64,000 nucleotides of DNA from CAYXTW01 sp964452645 (GTDB taxonomy: Bacteria; Zixibacteria; MSB-5A5; GN15; PGXB01), in contig CAYVMO010000009.1 of NCBI GenBank assembly GCA_964452645.1, forward strand, positions 1 to 64,000, read 5' to 3'. This document shows, piece by piece, positions 45,008 through 54,731 of the stretch (positions within the stretch are counted from its first letter, which is position 1; each line of letters starts with the position of its first letter). The position numbers were made by a program, and so were the translations under genes. Below the pieces are notes generated by a model, which was not told the origin of the DNA, searched no databases, and worked only from the letters and a program-made list of their open reading frames with translations.

Positions 45008-48000
45008 ATGAGTATAGCCAAAGAATCAATAAAAATCGAGCGCTGGTGGTATGTATTCATCGGTCCGGCGGCATTATTGTGGATTATTTTTCGAAGCGGG
45101 CTCAATCCGAAGCGACTAAGCTACCCCTGCCAGCGGGCGGCGATGCCGGTCGCGGTTAGCTGGGTTCTGGCCATCGGCGCAATTTTAACCGGAAATATTT
45201 TATTGAAAAGATTCGCCCGGTTTTCAGCAGTGACATTGTCGGTGATAGGAACTCTTTGGCTTATAGCGGCCATTCCCGATTACAGTCAATCGGGAACCAG
45301 AGATTTCGGGCCGTATCCGAACTGGGAGGTGGATAATCCGGTCTCGACCATCTTTGTCCTGGATTCGATTCCGCCGACAACCGGTTCGCTGGCGGCCGGT
45401 GATGCTTCGGTCCCGGATGAATATCTTCCCGATCCGGCCATTGATTCGTTGATGATGCTCCTCGAAGCCGATGGTGTCTATTTGCATAAAACGATGGCGC
45501 ATCCAGATGGCATCGTCGGCTCGGACAATATAGTTATAATTAAGGGCAACTTTCAGTGGACCAGTCGTAACGGAACCAATACCGATCGCATTAAAGGAGT
45601 TATCTGGCAGATTTTGAATCATCCCGACGGTTTCACCGGCGAAATTATAGTTGCCGATAATATCCAGGATTACGGATACCAGATCGGCGCCGACGATAAT
45701 AATTCCGAAGATCCGGATCAGGATATTCTTGATGTCATCAATACCTTTTTTGCGAAAGGCTATCCAGTATATCTCGAGGATTGGAGCCTTATCCGAAGCG
45801 TTGTGGTAAATGAATATTCCGCTGGCGACTATTTCGACGGCTATCCCTATGAAGATAGCACCAAGATTTCCTATCCTAAATTCAGGACACCCTCGGGCAA
45901 TTATTATGTTTCATTAAGATATGGTATCTGGGATTCATTGACGGCCTCGTATGATTCATCACGATTATGTATTATAGATTTTCCCGTACTTAAGGGGCAT
46001 TCGTTGGCCGGTGCGACTGTTGCAGTGAAAAACTGGGTCGGGGTAATGACGACCGCTTATGCCGCCGAGCGTTATGGCGGAATCAATCCGCTGCATGATG
46101 ATTTTCTGTGGAGTCCGTACGCACTGGTGGCACGGATTATGGCAGTGACATTTCCGAAATTAGTGATTGTCGATGCCACCTGGACCTCCGGGCGAGGCCC
46201 GAATTATCTGGATTATCTTTATAACACGAATACTCTTGTGGCCTCGACCGATCCTGTGGCGGCTTCATGGTATGCAACTAAATATGTCCTGACGCCGGTG
46301 GCGGTGTACCCGTATAATACCGATCCCGATTTGGTCAGTTCGGTTTACCATTACGCTCTGACCAATTGGTCGAGTTATCTTGCCGATTCTGCGGGGCTTC
46401 CGTGCACGATGGATTCATCGGAGATTTCGGTTCTGAATCGCTCGGTTTTGTACCCTCAGTTTACGCGTGTTACAGATGGCATGCTTGTTAACGATGGCGG
46501 GTGGACATTCGGGGTAAGCTGGATCGATTATGATGACGACTCCTATCCCGATCTACATATAAACAATTGGGTTTATAATAGTGATGAGGCTTTAAATTAT
46601 CTGTACCACAATAATGGTGACGGAACGTACTCGCGGGTAAGTGATGCGGAAATTATCGGCGATGGAGGTTCTATCTCCTCGACCTGGGCGGATTACGATA
46701 ATGATTGTGATCTAGATGCATATGTATCCTGTCCGCAAAAACTTAATTATCTCTATACCAACAATGGCGACGGCACTTTCACCAAGGCGGCGACAGGTCC
46801 CCTGGGGAATATGCAGGAAATTACACAAGAGGCAAGCTGGGTCGACTACGATAATGATAATGACCTGGATCTTTTTGTTGCCAATCACCTCTTTCCGGGA
46901 GACCCGTATACTATTATTTGTGCACTGTATCGCAACGACAGCGGAAATTTTACCATGCTCGATAATAGCAGCATTGGCTTAATTGAAGACGAAGGCGGTT
47001 CGATCGCCTGGTGTGACTATGATAACGATGGCGATATGGACGTGATGTGGTCTCGAAACGAGAAAACCGCCGTATTTTTTAACAACGACGGTGACGGAAC
47101 ATTCACGCAAATCACGAATAATGAAATAGTCCGGTTGCCCCGCAAATATCACTTTAATCCCGCCGATTATGATAATGACGGCGACCTGGATATTTATACG
47201 GATGCCGTATATCCCGGACCGCCGTACTTATGCGAAAATACCGGTGATGGTGATTTCGCGCTGGTCACCGGTCAGGATATTGCGATTGATACCGGATATT
47301 GGACGGGTGGCTATTGGGGTGACTATGATAACGACGGTCTTCAGGATCTTATCATTACCGGGCATTACTACTACGAGGCGTATCCGAATAGACTCTACCA
47401 CAACGAGGGTAATGGGATTTTTTCAAGAGTGCTGACCGGGGCAGTTGCTACCGATAACGAGCCCACTTCGGCAGCCGCTTGGGCTGATCATGACCGCGAC
47501 GGCGATCTGGATTTATTCCTTGCAAATGTTAATAATGTCAATAATGCGCTGTATATAAATAACGGTAACGGCAACGCCTGGATCCAGATCAGACTGATAG
47601 GTACAAATTCCAATCGTTCTGCCATAGGCGCGAAGATCAGATTGAAGGCCATGATTAAGGGCGTGCCGGTTTGGCAACTTAGGGAGATTTCGGCCCGGGG
47701 CGGTTTCTTTGTACAAAACAGCCTGACAGCTCATTTTGGATTGGGTGATGCGGCGGTTATTGACTCAATAAAGATTGAATGGCCGAGCGGTTTGATACAA
47801 AACCTGACTGAAGTAAGTGTCAACCAGTTTTTAACCATAACCGAACCGGAATGCGGCGATGTTAATGGTGATAAGGTCATTAATATCTTTGATGTGACAC
47901 ATCTTATTTCCTTTTTGTATCTAAGCGGTCCACCGCCGGTGATGGAGGAAACGGCCGATGTTAACGATGATGGAACGGTCAATATTTTTGATATTACGGG

Positions 48001-48049
48001 GCTGATTTCATTTCTTTATATGGGCGGTGCGCCACCGGATTGTTTTTGA
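45008..48049 (+). CDS. DUF362 / VCBS / ASPIC-UnbV / dockerin multidomain protein
   Basis: A 1013-residue protein. Three membrane helices lie in residues 10-90. Residues about 120-470 resemble DUF362 ('FPVLKGHSLAGATVAVKNW'), normally a cytoplasmic iron-sulfur-associated domain, but here without CxxC clusters. Residues about 480-850 are FG-GAP/VCBS repeats with 'DYDNDGDLD' calcium loops. About 855-945 match ASPIC/UnbV ('SAIGAKIRLKAM', 'HFGLGDAAVIDSIKIEWPSG'). The C-terminus (nucleotides 47851-48045) is a type I dockerin. The order is unusual and suggests a membrane-anchored or exported surface protein. Domain assignments are good except that DUF362 is moderate. Confidence 0.8.
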   Translation: MSIAKESIKIERWWYVFIGPAALLWIIFRSGLNPKRLSYPCQRAAMPVAVSWVLAIGAILTGNILLKRFARFSAVTLSVIGTLWLIAAIPDYSQSGTRDFGPYPNWEVDNPVSTIFVLDSIPPTTGSLAAGDASVPDEYLPDPAIDSLMMLLEADGVYLHKTMAHPDGIVGSDNIVIIKGNFQWTSRNGTNTDRIKGVIWQILNHPDGFTGEIIVADNIQDYGYQIGADDNNSEDPDQDILDVINTFFAKGYPVYLEDWSLIRSVVVNEYSAGDYFDGYPYEDSTKISYPKFRTPSGNYYVSLRYGIWDSLTASYDSSRLCIIDFPVLKGHSLAGATVAVKNWVGVMTTAYAAERYGGINPLHDDFLWSPYALVARIMAVTFPKLVIVDATWTSGRGPNYLDYLYNTNTLVASTDPVAASWYATKYVLTPVAVYPYNTDPDLVSSVYHYALTNWSSYLADSAGLPCTMDSSEISVLNRSVLYPQFTRVTDGMLVNDGGWTFGVSWIDYDDDSYPDLHINNWVYNSDEALNYLYHNNGDGTYSRVSDAEIIGDGGSISSTWADYDNDCDLDAYVSCPQKLNYLYTNNGDGTFTKAATGPLGNMQEITQEASWVDYDNDNDLDLFVANHLFPGDPYTIICALYRNDSGNFTMLDNSSIGLIEDEGGSIAWCDYDNDGDMDVMWSRNEKTAVFFNNDGDGTFTQITNNEIVRLPRKYHFNPADYDNDGDLDIYTDAVYPGPPYLCENTGDGDFALVTGQDIAIDTGYWTGGYWGDYDNDGLQDLIITGHYYYEAYPNRLYHNEGNGIFSRVLTGAVATDNEPTSAAAWADHDRDGDLDLFLANVNNVNNALYINNGNGNAWIQIRLIGTNSNRSAIGAKIRLKAMIKGVPVWQLREISARGGFFVQNSLTAHFGLGDAAVIDSIKIEWPSGLIQNLTEVSVNQFLTITEPECGDVNGDKVINIFDVTHLISFLYLSGPPPVMEETADVNDDGTVNIFDITGLISFLYMGGAPPDCF

Positions 48050-48161
48050 TTCGTTCTTAAGTACCGAATTGAATAATTATTTGTTATAAGTAGTATAAAT
48101 TAATAAGAATAAATGAAAAAAATAATAATGCAATATATGAGATTACACCGGGAAGGTCCAT

Positions 48162-48569
48162 ATGCCGTTTTGTCCGAAGTGCCGTTATGAGTACAATATC
48201 GGAGTCATGGTCTGTCCCGACTGCGATGAACCATTGGTCGCCGAACTGCCGCCCGAAATCGATGATGAGTCGATTTTTGATTCCGCTAATTATAACGACT
48301 GGGTACAGTTGGCCCGGATTGCCTCGCATGAATACGCCAATATGATTGTGGAAGTCCTGCATTCCAAAGAAATCCCGGCCGTCGTTTTATCGGGTGCCGG
48401 CCATTTCGGTCAGCTCGGCCAGTTGGGACCGTCCTCATCCCGCCCGGTCGGCGGCGCCTATTCCATTATGGTGCCGAGCCAATATGTTATCGATGCCGAC
48501 CGCGAGGGGGAGATGATTATGGGTGACGACTGGAAAAAGTGCCGCATGGTCAACATCGAATTCGAATGA
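48162..48569 (+). CDS. Zinc-ribbon protein with DUF2007-like domain
   Basis: Residues 1-25 hold a zinc ribbon (CPKC...CPDC). A second part (about 48-130) resembles the DUF2007 signal-transducing fold, seen in 'ARIASHEYANMIVEVLHSKEIPAVV' and 'GAYSIMVPSQYVIDADRE'. Such proteins are common, small and of unknown function. The start ATG has GGGAAGG upstream. Confidence 0.65.
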   Translation: MPFCPKCRYEYNIGVMVCPDCDEPLVAELPPEIDDESIFDSANYNDWVQLARIASHEYANMIVEVLHSKEIPAVVLSGAGHFGQLGQLGPSSSRPVGGAYSIMVPSQYVIDADREGEMIMGDDWKKCRMVNIEFE

Positions 48570-48711
48570 TCAATCACAGTGATACTCTAGCGTAATTATT
48601 GATAATTTGATTATTCGTCGAATTCCTGATTCACAATTGCCCAATTAAATGCGTAGCCAAAATGTGAATTTACTCGTTGACTTATGATTGAAGTTGGTCT
48701 ATAATCCGACG

Positions 48712-49854
48712 ATGTCGGCGAAATCGATTGTTATTATTGCGGCCTTGTTTTGCCTGCTGCCGTTAATTTCAACAGGAGAGACGTTTGAACTGCTGAGCGT
48801 CGATTTTCCGTCAATTCGCCCCGGAACTTGGCAGGTAAATGAATCTGAATTGCCATATGCCAGATATCCTGTAAAACTGCGGATTCACTTTTACCTTTCC
48901 GATAAGGGCGCGATCGATTCAATCGATTATTTCCCGAAAAGTAAAAAAAATTATTTTGACCGTATCGGGCAAGCAATAAATAAAATAAAATTTTACCCGG
49001 CTCTGTACAATCGGCGGCCAATTCCTTTTGTTTTTCCTGTCGATATTGAATTTTATTCGGAGAAGGGAAGTCCCAAAATCGCCCTTTATCTGCCATACGA
49101 TGATTATACATGTATCAAGCGGAAAAATATGCTCGATGAGGCTCTGGAACTGAACGGCTTCACAATTCCGGGATTAGAGAAATTTCCGTCATATTTTTGC
49201 TATTTTCCCGATCCATCTCTGACAAGTGATTATCCATACGCTATTTTTGAAATCGAACTTGGCAAATCAGGCGAACTCATTGATTTTGACGAGACTTTCA
49301 GTAACTTCGAGGTCTTCTCGCGGCTGATTATGAATGCAATTATGTATGCCGATTTCAGGCCGGCGGGACTTAATGGCGCGAATTTTCGGTCGAAATTTTA
49401 CCTGATTGTCAGATTTTTCGAAAATCTTAATTATCCCACCACGTTATGGCCTCCGGAAAAAAACAATCCCGAAGTAAAAATGCCCTTTGATTATCTACGG
49501 ATGGAATCCAGCCTCTATCTGGACTCGATTATTCATCCGCCGATTCCTGTTAACGCCCCATTCGGAGTTTTCCGTGTTTCGAAACTAACGCAGGTCAGCG
49601 ATACAGCCTATGTCAGGTTGATTATCGATACGGTGGGAAATGTTAAAGATTTCGAGTTCGAAGATTATATTGCCGCGCCACTGGATAAAATAGTCAACGA
49701 CGTTGTCCCCAAGCTTAAATTCATACCGGCGCGGGATCTGGCTGGTTGGAAAGTCCAGTTTAATGGCGGCCTTTCATTAATTTTCGATTCCAGCAAAAAG
49801 ATACGAATTGTAGCCGACTGGCTTCCGATGGAAGCTCAGGTCGAATGGAAGTAA
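48712..49854 (+). CDS. Secreted TonB-C-terminal-like protein
   Basis: From ATG 48712 a signal peptide ends 'ISTGE'. The mature ~355 residues contain two or three TonB-C-like segments: 'LRIHFYLSDKGAIDSIDYF', 'YAIFEIELGKSGELIDFDE' and 'AYVRLIIDTVGNVKDFEFED', each with the strand-turn-strand pattern before a helix. In-frame TTG at 48688 is an alternative start with no better ribosome binding site. Unlike real TonB it lacks a Pro-rich spacer and membrane anchor. Function unknown. Confidence 0.55.
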   Translation: MSAKSIVIIAALFCLLPLISTGETFELLSVDFPSIRPGTWQVNESELPYARYPVKLRIHFYLSDKGAIDSIDYFPKSKKNYFDRIGQAINKIKFYPALYNRRPIPFVFPVDIEFYSEKGSPKIALYLPYDDYTCIKRKNMLDEALELNGFTIPGLEKFPSYFCYFPDPSLTSDYPYAIFEIELGKSGELIDFDETFSNFEVFSRLIMNAIMYADFRPAGLNGANFRSKFYLIVRFFENLNYPTTLWPPEKNNPEVKMPFDYLRMESSLYLDSIIHPPIPVNAPFGVFRVSKLTQVSDTAYVRLIIDTVGNVKDFEFEDYIAAPLDKIVNDVVPKLKFIPARDLAGWKVQFNGGLSLIFDSSKKIRIVADWLPMEAQVEWK

Positions 49855-49980
49855 CTTCGTGGATAACAATAACATACTGAGAATCAAAAATTATACGGGC
49901 AAATCGGTCGCAGATTCTGCGCATCGGTTATATCTCTGGAAGGCTGTAAGTTAGCCCGTTTACAGGCTTTAGGTGAAAGG

Positions 49981-50001
49981 AACAATTACGGCATAATTGT
50001 T
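49981..50001. repeat. Small perfect hairpin in the leader of the TPR/TonB region
   Basis: AACAATTA and TAATTGTT flank CGGCA in the 238-base gap before 50093. No T-run follows. Otherwise this gap holds nothing I can identify. Confidence 0.35.
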
Positions 50002-50092
50002 GTTTCGATATAGTCTTAGACTGCCGGACGTACATGAAATTCGGAAGGAATGACTAACCGAATTGTATAAATGAATGAGGTGATAATACATT

Positions 50093-50341
50093 ATGTCAGG
50101 TCCGCGTCCTGAAAAGATAATTAATTTGGCTTCGGCGATCCTTGTCTTGATAGCTGGATTTTATGTTATTTTCTTTATGCCGATAAATCTTTCGCCGGCG
50201 ACAAAAGGAATAATCGGACTGCTTTTGGTTATATACTTCCTGTTCAGATTAAAGTATTTTAAAAGGAGATATGGCGAGAATAAAAAGCGCTCCAATCCTG
50301 ATACAATCGGAAATAAAGGGCTTGACAAAAATATGAATTAA
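50093..50341 (+). CDS. Small two-helix membrane protein
   Basis: An 82-residue protein with two hydrophobic segments (about 12-32 and 36-52) and a basic, Asn-rich tail. An ATG with GAGGTG upstream supports it. It precedes the TPR/ExbB/TonB operon, and the promoter of that operon overlaps its 3' end. Function unknown. Confidence 0.6.
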   Translation: MSGPRPEKIINLASAILVLIAGFYVIFFMPINLSPATKGIIGLLLVIYFLFRLKYFKRRYGENKKRSNPDTIGNKGLDKNMN

Positions 50342-50349
50342 GCTATCAT
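50322..50349 (+). promoter_or_regulatory. Candidate promoter of the TPR/ExbBD/TonB operon
   Basis: TTGACA at 50322-50327 and TATCAT at 50344-50349 are 16 bases apart, about 40 bases before the TTG start at 50388, inside the end of the previous gene. Confidence 0.55.
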
Positions 50350-50387
50350 ACTAAATTAAATTTTTGGTATATTAATGAGGTGAGACA

Positions 50388-52337
50388 TTGAAGAATCGCA
50401 GCGGAAATAACAGGCGCTTACGGGCCGTCTTGCTGATACTCATTTTCGTACTTCCCCTCGCTCTTTTCTCTCAGGAAATAAAACAGGAGATTACGGATGC
50501 TTTGCAGAGCGGAGATACGGCCAGCGCCATCGAGCTTCTGGATCAGGAGATAAAACTCGATCCCAGTTATGAATATAATTACTACACTTTGGGGAAGATA
50601 TATTTCGCGCGCAAAAAATATTCAAAGGCGGAAGAACAATTTCAGATGGCGGTGGATAAGAATAATAAATTCTGGCCCGGTCTCTATTCACTCGGAATCG
50701 TTCAGTTGAAATTAGGGAAAATAAAGGAGGCGGAAGCGAATTTGCAGAGGGGCTTGAAAAAATCTAAAGATATGAAAGCCGATTTTCATAATGGTATGGG
50801 ATTGGTACTTATGGCCAAAGGTGATTATCGTGATGCTGATGCGGAAATCCGTAAAGCGATTGTCATTGATTCTTTGAACGCCGAATATCATTTGAACCTC
50901 GGCGACGTTAATTTTTATTCGAAAATTTATCCGCTGGCCATTTCCGAATATGAGAAGGCGTTGCAGTTGGATACCGCGTCCGAGGAAGTCTATTTTCATT
51001 GGGCCGAGGCTTGCCTTGAACTGAAAGATTATACCTGTGCCCTTGAAAAACTGAATATCGTTTTGCAGAAAGATTCCACTCATGCCGAGGCCTGGATGAA
51101 AGCCGGCGGCATCTATTATAAAGCAGCACGTTCTTCACGGGATCCGGAAGAAGCTAAAAAGCATTATCGAGCGGCGATTGGCTCTTACAAAAAATACTTC
51201 GAACTCACGAACGAGAAACCGGACAGCACCAACGGTCGCGCCTATTATGAAATCGGGATGTCTTATCTGATCTTAAACGGCTTTTCCGAAGCCAAGGAAA
51301 ATTTCGCAACCGTTCTTTCTATACCGGTGGAACCGAAAGATATTTATTTCTATTACGCACGCGCCTTTCAGGGCAATCAGGAGTACGATTCGGCTATTGT
51401 CTTTTATAATAAACATCTTGAGTGGGTGAGCGCCCAGGGTCCGGATTTCGTCTCGGGAATTTCGAACGAAGAAGTCTTTAAGCGAATCGGTGAATGCTAT
51501 AGGGACCTTAAAGATCACTATAACACTATAAAATATTTTAAAAAATCGCTGCAGTATGATTCTACTCAGGAACGTTTGATTTTTGACGTGGCTGTAGCCT
51601 ATAATTACATCGGCGATTACAGGAATGCACTTATTTATTACATGAAAAGGATCGACCTCGGAGCCGATGAAAGATTCTGGTCTCTTTATTATAACGCCGC
51701 AATGTCGGCTCTTTATCTGGCAGAGAAGGGTGGCTCGGCAATGTCAGAAGAGGAAGATCTCGGCCTCGACGAAAATGAGCCGGAAGAGCCGGAATCCGAT
51801 CCTCTGGCCGGTGTCGATCTGAACCGATTGGCGGTTAAATACCTGGAAAAAGTCACCAATGATTACTGGGACTATGTAATCTCCAACGAGAAGAATATCA
51901 ATACGGCGATTAAGGCGTTGAATACACTCGGTTCGACTTATCTTTACCAGTTGGGTGAATGCCAGAAAGGAGTCGCCGATCTGGAGCGTGTTCTGAAGAT
52001 GGATCCGGGCCAGTGCGAAGCCTTAAAATCGATGGGCTATGCCTATTTTGGCGGCTTGTGCCCTTCCGATTATGACAAGGCTTTGGATTTTCTGAATAGA
52101 GCCCTGGAGTGTTCGAAAAAACAAGAGGGGTGGGAGAAGTGCAAGGACGTCGACATTTCGTTGTGGATCGCTCAGACATATCAATTCCGCGCCATTGATA
52201 AGCGTGAAGCCAAACAAAAAGAGGAATCGAAAAAGGATTATAAATCTGCATATGATTGGTATCTTAAAGTGCTCGATTGCGAACCGGGTAACAAAGCTGC
52301 TATTGAAGGTCGAGATCAGGTTAAATTTGAATTTTAG
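50388..52337 (+). CDS. Secreted TPR-repeat protein of the TonB operon
   Basis: Translation starts at TTG 50388 with GAGGTG five bases upstream. A signal peptide ends near 'LFSQ'. About 600 residues of tetratricopeptide repeats follow, with helices such as 'YYTLGKIYFARKKYSKAEEQF' and 'YYEIGMSYLILNGFSEAKENF', interrupted by an acidic loop at about 455-475. TPR arrays scaffold protein complexes. It leads an operon with ExbB, ExbD and TonB genes, so it may organise the energised envelope complex. Confidence 0.82.
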   Translation: MKNRSGNNRRLRAVLLILIFVLPLALFSQEIKQEITDALQSGDTASAIELLDQEIKLDPSYEYNYYTLGKIYFARKKYSKAEEQFQMAVDKNNKFWPGLYSLGIVQLKLGKIKEAEANLQRGLKKSKDMKADFHNGMGLVLMAKGDYRDADAEIRKAIVIDSLNAEYHLNLGDVNFYSKIYPLAISEYEKALQLDTASEEVYFHWAEACLELKDYTCALEKLNIVLQKDSTHAEAWMKAGGIYYKAARSSRDPEEAKKHYRAAIGSYKKYFELTNEKPDSTNGRAYYEIGMSYLILNGFSEAKENFATVLSIPVEPKDIYFYYARAFQGNQEYDSAIVFYNKHLEWVSAQGPDFVSGISNEEVFKRIGECYRDLKDHYNTIKYFKKSLQYDSTQERLIFDVAVAYNYIGDYRNALIYYMKRIDLGADERFWSLYYNAAMSALYLAEKGGSAMSEEEDLGLDENEPEEPESDPLAGVDLNRLAVKYLEKVTNDYWDYVISNEKNINTAIKALNTLGSTYLYQLGECQKGVADLERVLKMDPGQCEALKSMGYAYFGGLCPSDYDKALDFLNRALECSKKQEGWEKCKDVDISLWIAQTYQFRAIDKREAKQKEESKKDYKSAYDWYLKVLDCEPGNKAAIEGRDQVKFEF

Positions 52338-52379
52338 GATAGATTATTTGCACTTTTGATTTATATCAGGAGATAATAT

Positions 52380-53396
52380 ATGGCCGAAAAGAAGGATAAG
52401 GAGGAGACGAGCGGGAAACAGCTTGATCCTGATGCACGATTCAAATACGTCGGTTTCGAAGTTCACCCGGGAAAGATCGGCGACCTGTTTAAATCCGAGG
52501 CCGAAAAGGAAAAATGGGTGGAACGTGTTCGGGAAAAGAGAAAGGGAGGCTCCCGACTTCGAGAAAAAAGTTCCTTTGATGAGCCGCGTGTGGCGGGATA
52601 CGAAAGAATTGTTCTGGCCATTACGTCGCTATTGCTTATAGTTTCGTTATTTCTGCCATGGTTTTCCGGCTATAGTGAATATGAGGTGGAAGCGAAGACT
52701 GCGACTAAGACCGAAGGAGCTGTTGGCCTGACAGATTCCTCGATGGTCGATTCCTTAATGGACTCTACGGCCGCCGGCGCTGCCGAAATGACGGGTCAAA
52801 AAAGCCAGCTCAGTGACGTGGCCACGGCAGCTAAAGACGAAGCTGCTCCGTCCGGTGAACTTGCCAATGAATCGATACCCGAAGGAACTGCCGGGGCCGA
52901 AGGAGTCGGTCGGACGGAACTTGAGAAAGACGAACATGGATTTTCAGCTATTACCGGAGTCAAAAAAAGAAAAGAGATCAGGAAAGAGTACCACAGCGCT
53001 TCCGCAATCGGTTCGCTTAGTATGATTGGCGATGTATTTTCTTCGGGGATTGTTCTGAAAATCACCGGCTTGCTATTTCTTGTTTATATGTTACTATGTG
53101 TTTTTTCGGCATTTTATACTTTATATATATTATTAGGCTTTAAGGCTGATGCCGATACGGTTGCATTGAAATTAAAACGGATCTTGCGATTCAACTGGAT
53201 TCCGGTGGGAATCTGGTTTTTCTGTTTGATTATATCATTCTTCGGGGCCGCGTATTCATTCAATCTCGGTGGAGGGGGATTGAATCAGCTTGGCAACAGC
53301 TATGGTATAAGTGTATATTTAGGTTTGTTAGGTTATGGTTTTTATATTTCGCTGGCGTGCTTTATTATGAATGCCGTGAAGGCCATAGAGATATAA
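52380..53396 (+). CDS. Membrane protein of the TonB operon
   Basis: A 338-residue protein: a charged cytoplasmic N-terminus (1-75), one membrane helix (about 78-98), an Ala/Glu/Ser-rich extracytoplasmic region (100-215), then three hydrophobic helices (about 225-255, 275-300, 310-335). A ribosome binding site AGGAG precedes the ATG. No known family recognised. Its position between TPR and ExbB genes suggests a structural partner of the complex. Confidence 0.65.
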   Translation: MAEKKDKEETSGKQLDPDARFKYVGFEVHPGKIGDLFKSEAEKEKWVERVREKRKGGSRLREKSSFDEPRVAGYERIVLAITSLLLIVSLFLPWFSGYSEYEVEAKTATKTEGAVGLTDSSMVDSLMDSTAAGAAEMTGQKSQLSDVATAAKDEAAPSGELANESIPEGTAGAEGVGRTELEKDEHGFSAITGVKKRKEIRKEYHSASAIGSLSMIGDVFSSGIVLKITGLLFLVYMLLCVFSAFYTLYILLGFKADADTVALKLKRILRFNWIPVGIWFFCLIISFFGAAYSFNLGGGGLNQLGNSYGISVYLGLLGYGFYISLACFIMNAVKAIEI

Positions 53397-53445
53397 AGAT
53401 GAAAAAAATAAATAATAACTTTATTATAACGGAGGATTTAAAAAG

Positions 53446-54207
53446 GTGAAACAGACATTATTTGTGACGCTCAACTTCCTGATTTCATTCACGATCGGTT
53501 ACGTTGTCTGGGGAATTATTTTGAAGGCCCAGCCGGCCGGCACCGTCGCTCACTCGGTACATCAGGGTGGCCCCCTGGTCGTCGTCCTGATGACCATATT
53601 TTTAATGCTTGTCGCTTTTACGGTCGAAAGGTTTTTCTCGCTATACCGGGTTGCCAAAGGCAGAAGTTCCATCCAGGTCTTCTTCAAGAAGCTGATTACG
53701 CTGCTTAATGTCGACGATTATGATGGCGCTCTGGCGGCGTGCGATAAACAGCGTGGAACAACTGCCAACGTTTTACGTTCCGGAATTGAACGTTTTCGCA
53801 GTATAAAGGATGATAACTCCATCGATCCCGAAAAGAAAATAAATCTGACGCAGGCGGCCATTGATGAGGCTAATGCGCTGGAAGGGCCGCTTCTGGAGCG
53901 AAACCTGATTGCTCTTTCGACAATCGCTTCGATTGCAACTATGGTCGGACTTCTGGGAACGACGATCGGTATGATTCGCGCCTTCGCCGCGACCGGTAAT
54001 GTTGAGGGCGGAGTCATTGACGCCCAGCAGTTGGCGGTCGGTATTTCCGAGGCGCTTGTCAACACGGCCGGAGGTTTGCTTTCCGGTATTTGCGGTATCT
54101 TCTTTTATAATTTCTTTGTTAACAAAGTGGATGCTTTTAATTACACGACCGACGAAGCCAGCTTTGAAGTGATTCAATTGCTTAAAAACAAAGTGGGTGG
54201 TGAGTAA
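53446..54207 (+). CDS. exbB: MotA/TolQ/ExbB-type proton channel protein
   Basis: A 253-residue protein with three membrane helices (about 5-27, 45-65 and 155-210 region) and the conserved 'TMVGLLGTTIGMIRAF' motif of ExbB/TolQ. It starts with GTG preceded by GGAGG. With ExbD it forms the stator that uses the proton gradient to energise TonB. Two ExbD and two TonB genes follow in the same operon. Confidence 0.88.
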   Translation: MKQTLFVTLNFLISFTIGYVVWGIILKAQPAGTVAHSVHQGGPLVVVLMTIFLMLVAFTVERFFSLYRVAKGRSSIQVFFKKLITLLNVDDYDGALAACDKQRGTTANVLRSGIERFRSIKDDNSIDPEKKINLTQAAIDEANALEGPLLERNLIALSTIASIATMVGLLGTTIGMIRAFAATGNVEGGVIDAQQLAVGISEALVNTAGGLLSGICGIFFYNFFVNKVDAFNYTTDEASFEVIQLLKNKVGGE

Positions 54208-54210
54208 TTT

Positions 54211-54705
54211 ATGGGTATGAAGAAGAAAAGACGCGTTGGTGTCCGTATCGATATGACGCCGATGGTGGATATTGTTATCCTCCTTCTAATCTTCTATATG
54301 ACCACGACCAGTTTTAAACCTCCCGAGGCGAAGGCAGTGACGCTGCCGGAGTCGCATTCGATGATTGAGTTGCCGGATAAGGATATTATCAATATTACGG
54401 TGACAAAACAGGATTCGATTTTTGTCGATTTTCTTCAGAAAGAGGAAGTTGTTATGGACGGTCGACCGGTACTGACGACTGTTCGGAAGTACGCCGAGGC
54501 CGATGTCTATAATGTGGCGTCTCTTATTAACCGTGCCCGAGCGGTAAATCTTAAGGCGCTGATTGTCATCAAGGCCGATCGGGATGCCAGCTATGGCGTC
54601 ATGGACGAAATTATGAAGTCGATGAGGGAAAACGAGTTGAACCGTTTTCTCATTATCACCGATAATGAGGCTGAAGAAGAATTCAGAAAAAAGGAGGGCA
54701 CATGA
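54211..54705 (+). CDS. exbD: ExbD/TolR-type protein 1
   Basis: A 164-residue protein with the ExbD signature 'RIDMTPMVDIVILLLIFYMTT', including the essential membrane Asp in 'MVDIV', followed by a periplasmic alpha/beta domain. It starts three bases after exbB. The C-terminus is charged ('NEAEEEFRKKEGT'). Confidence 0.85.
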   Translation: MGMKKKRRVGVRIDMTPMVDIVILLLIFYMTTTSFKPPEAKAVTLPESHSMIELPDKDIINITVTKQDSIFVDFLQKEEVVMDGRPVLTTVRKYAEADVYNVASLINRARAVNLKALIVIKADRDASYGVMDEIMKSMRENELNRFLIITDNEAEEEFRKKEGT

Positions 54706-54731
54706 TTGATCCTACGAAAGGGGTGATTTAA

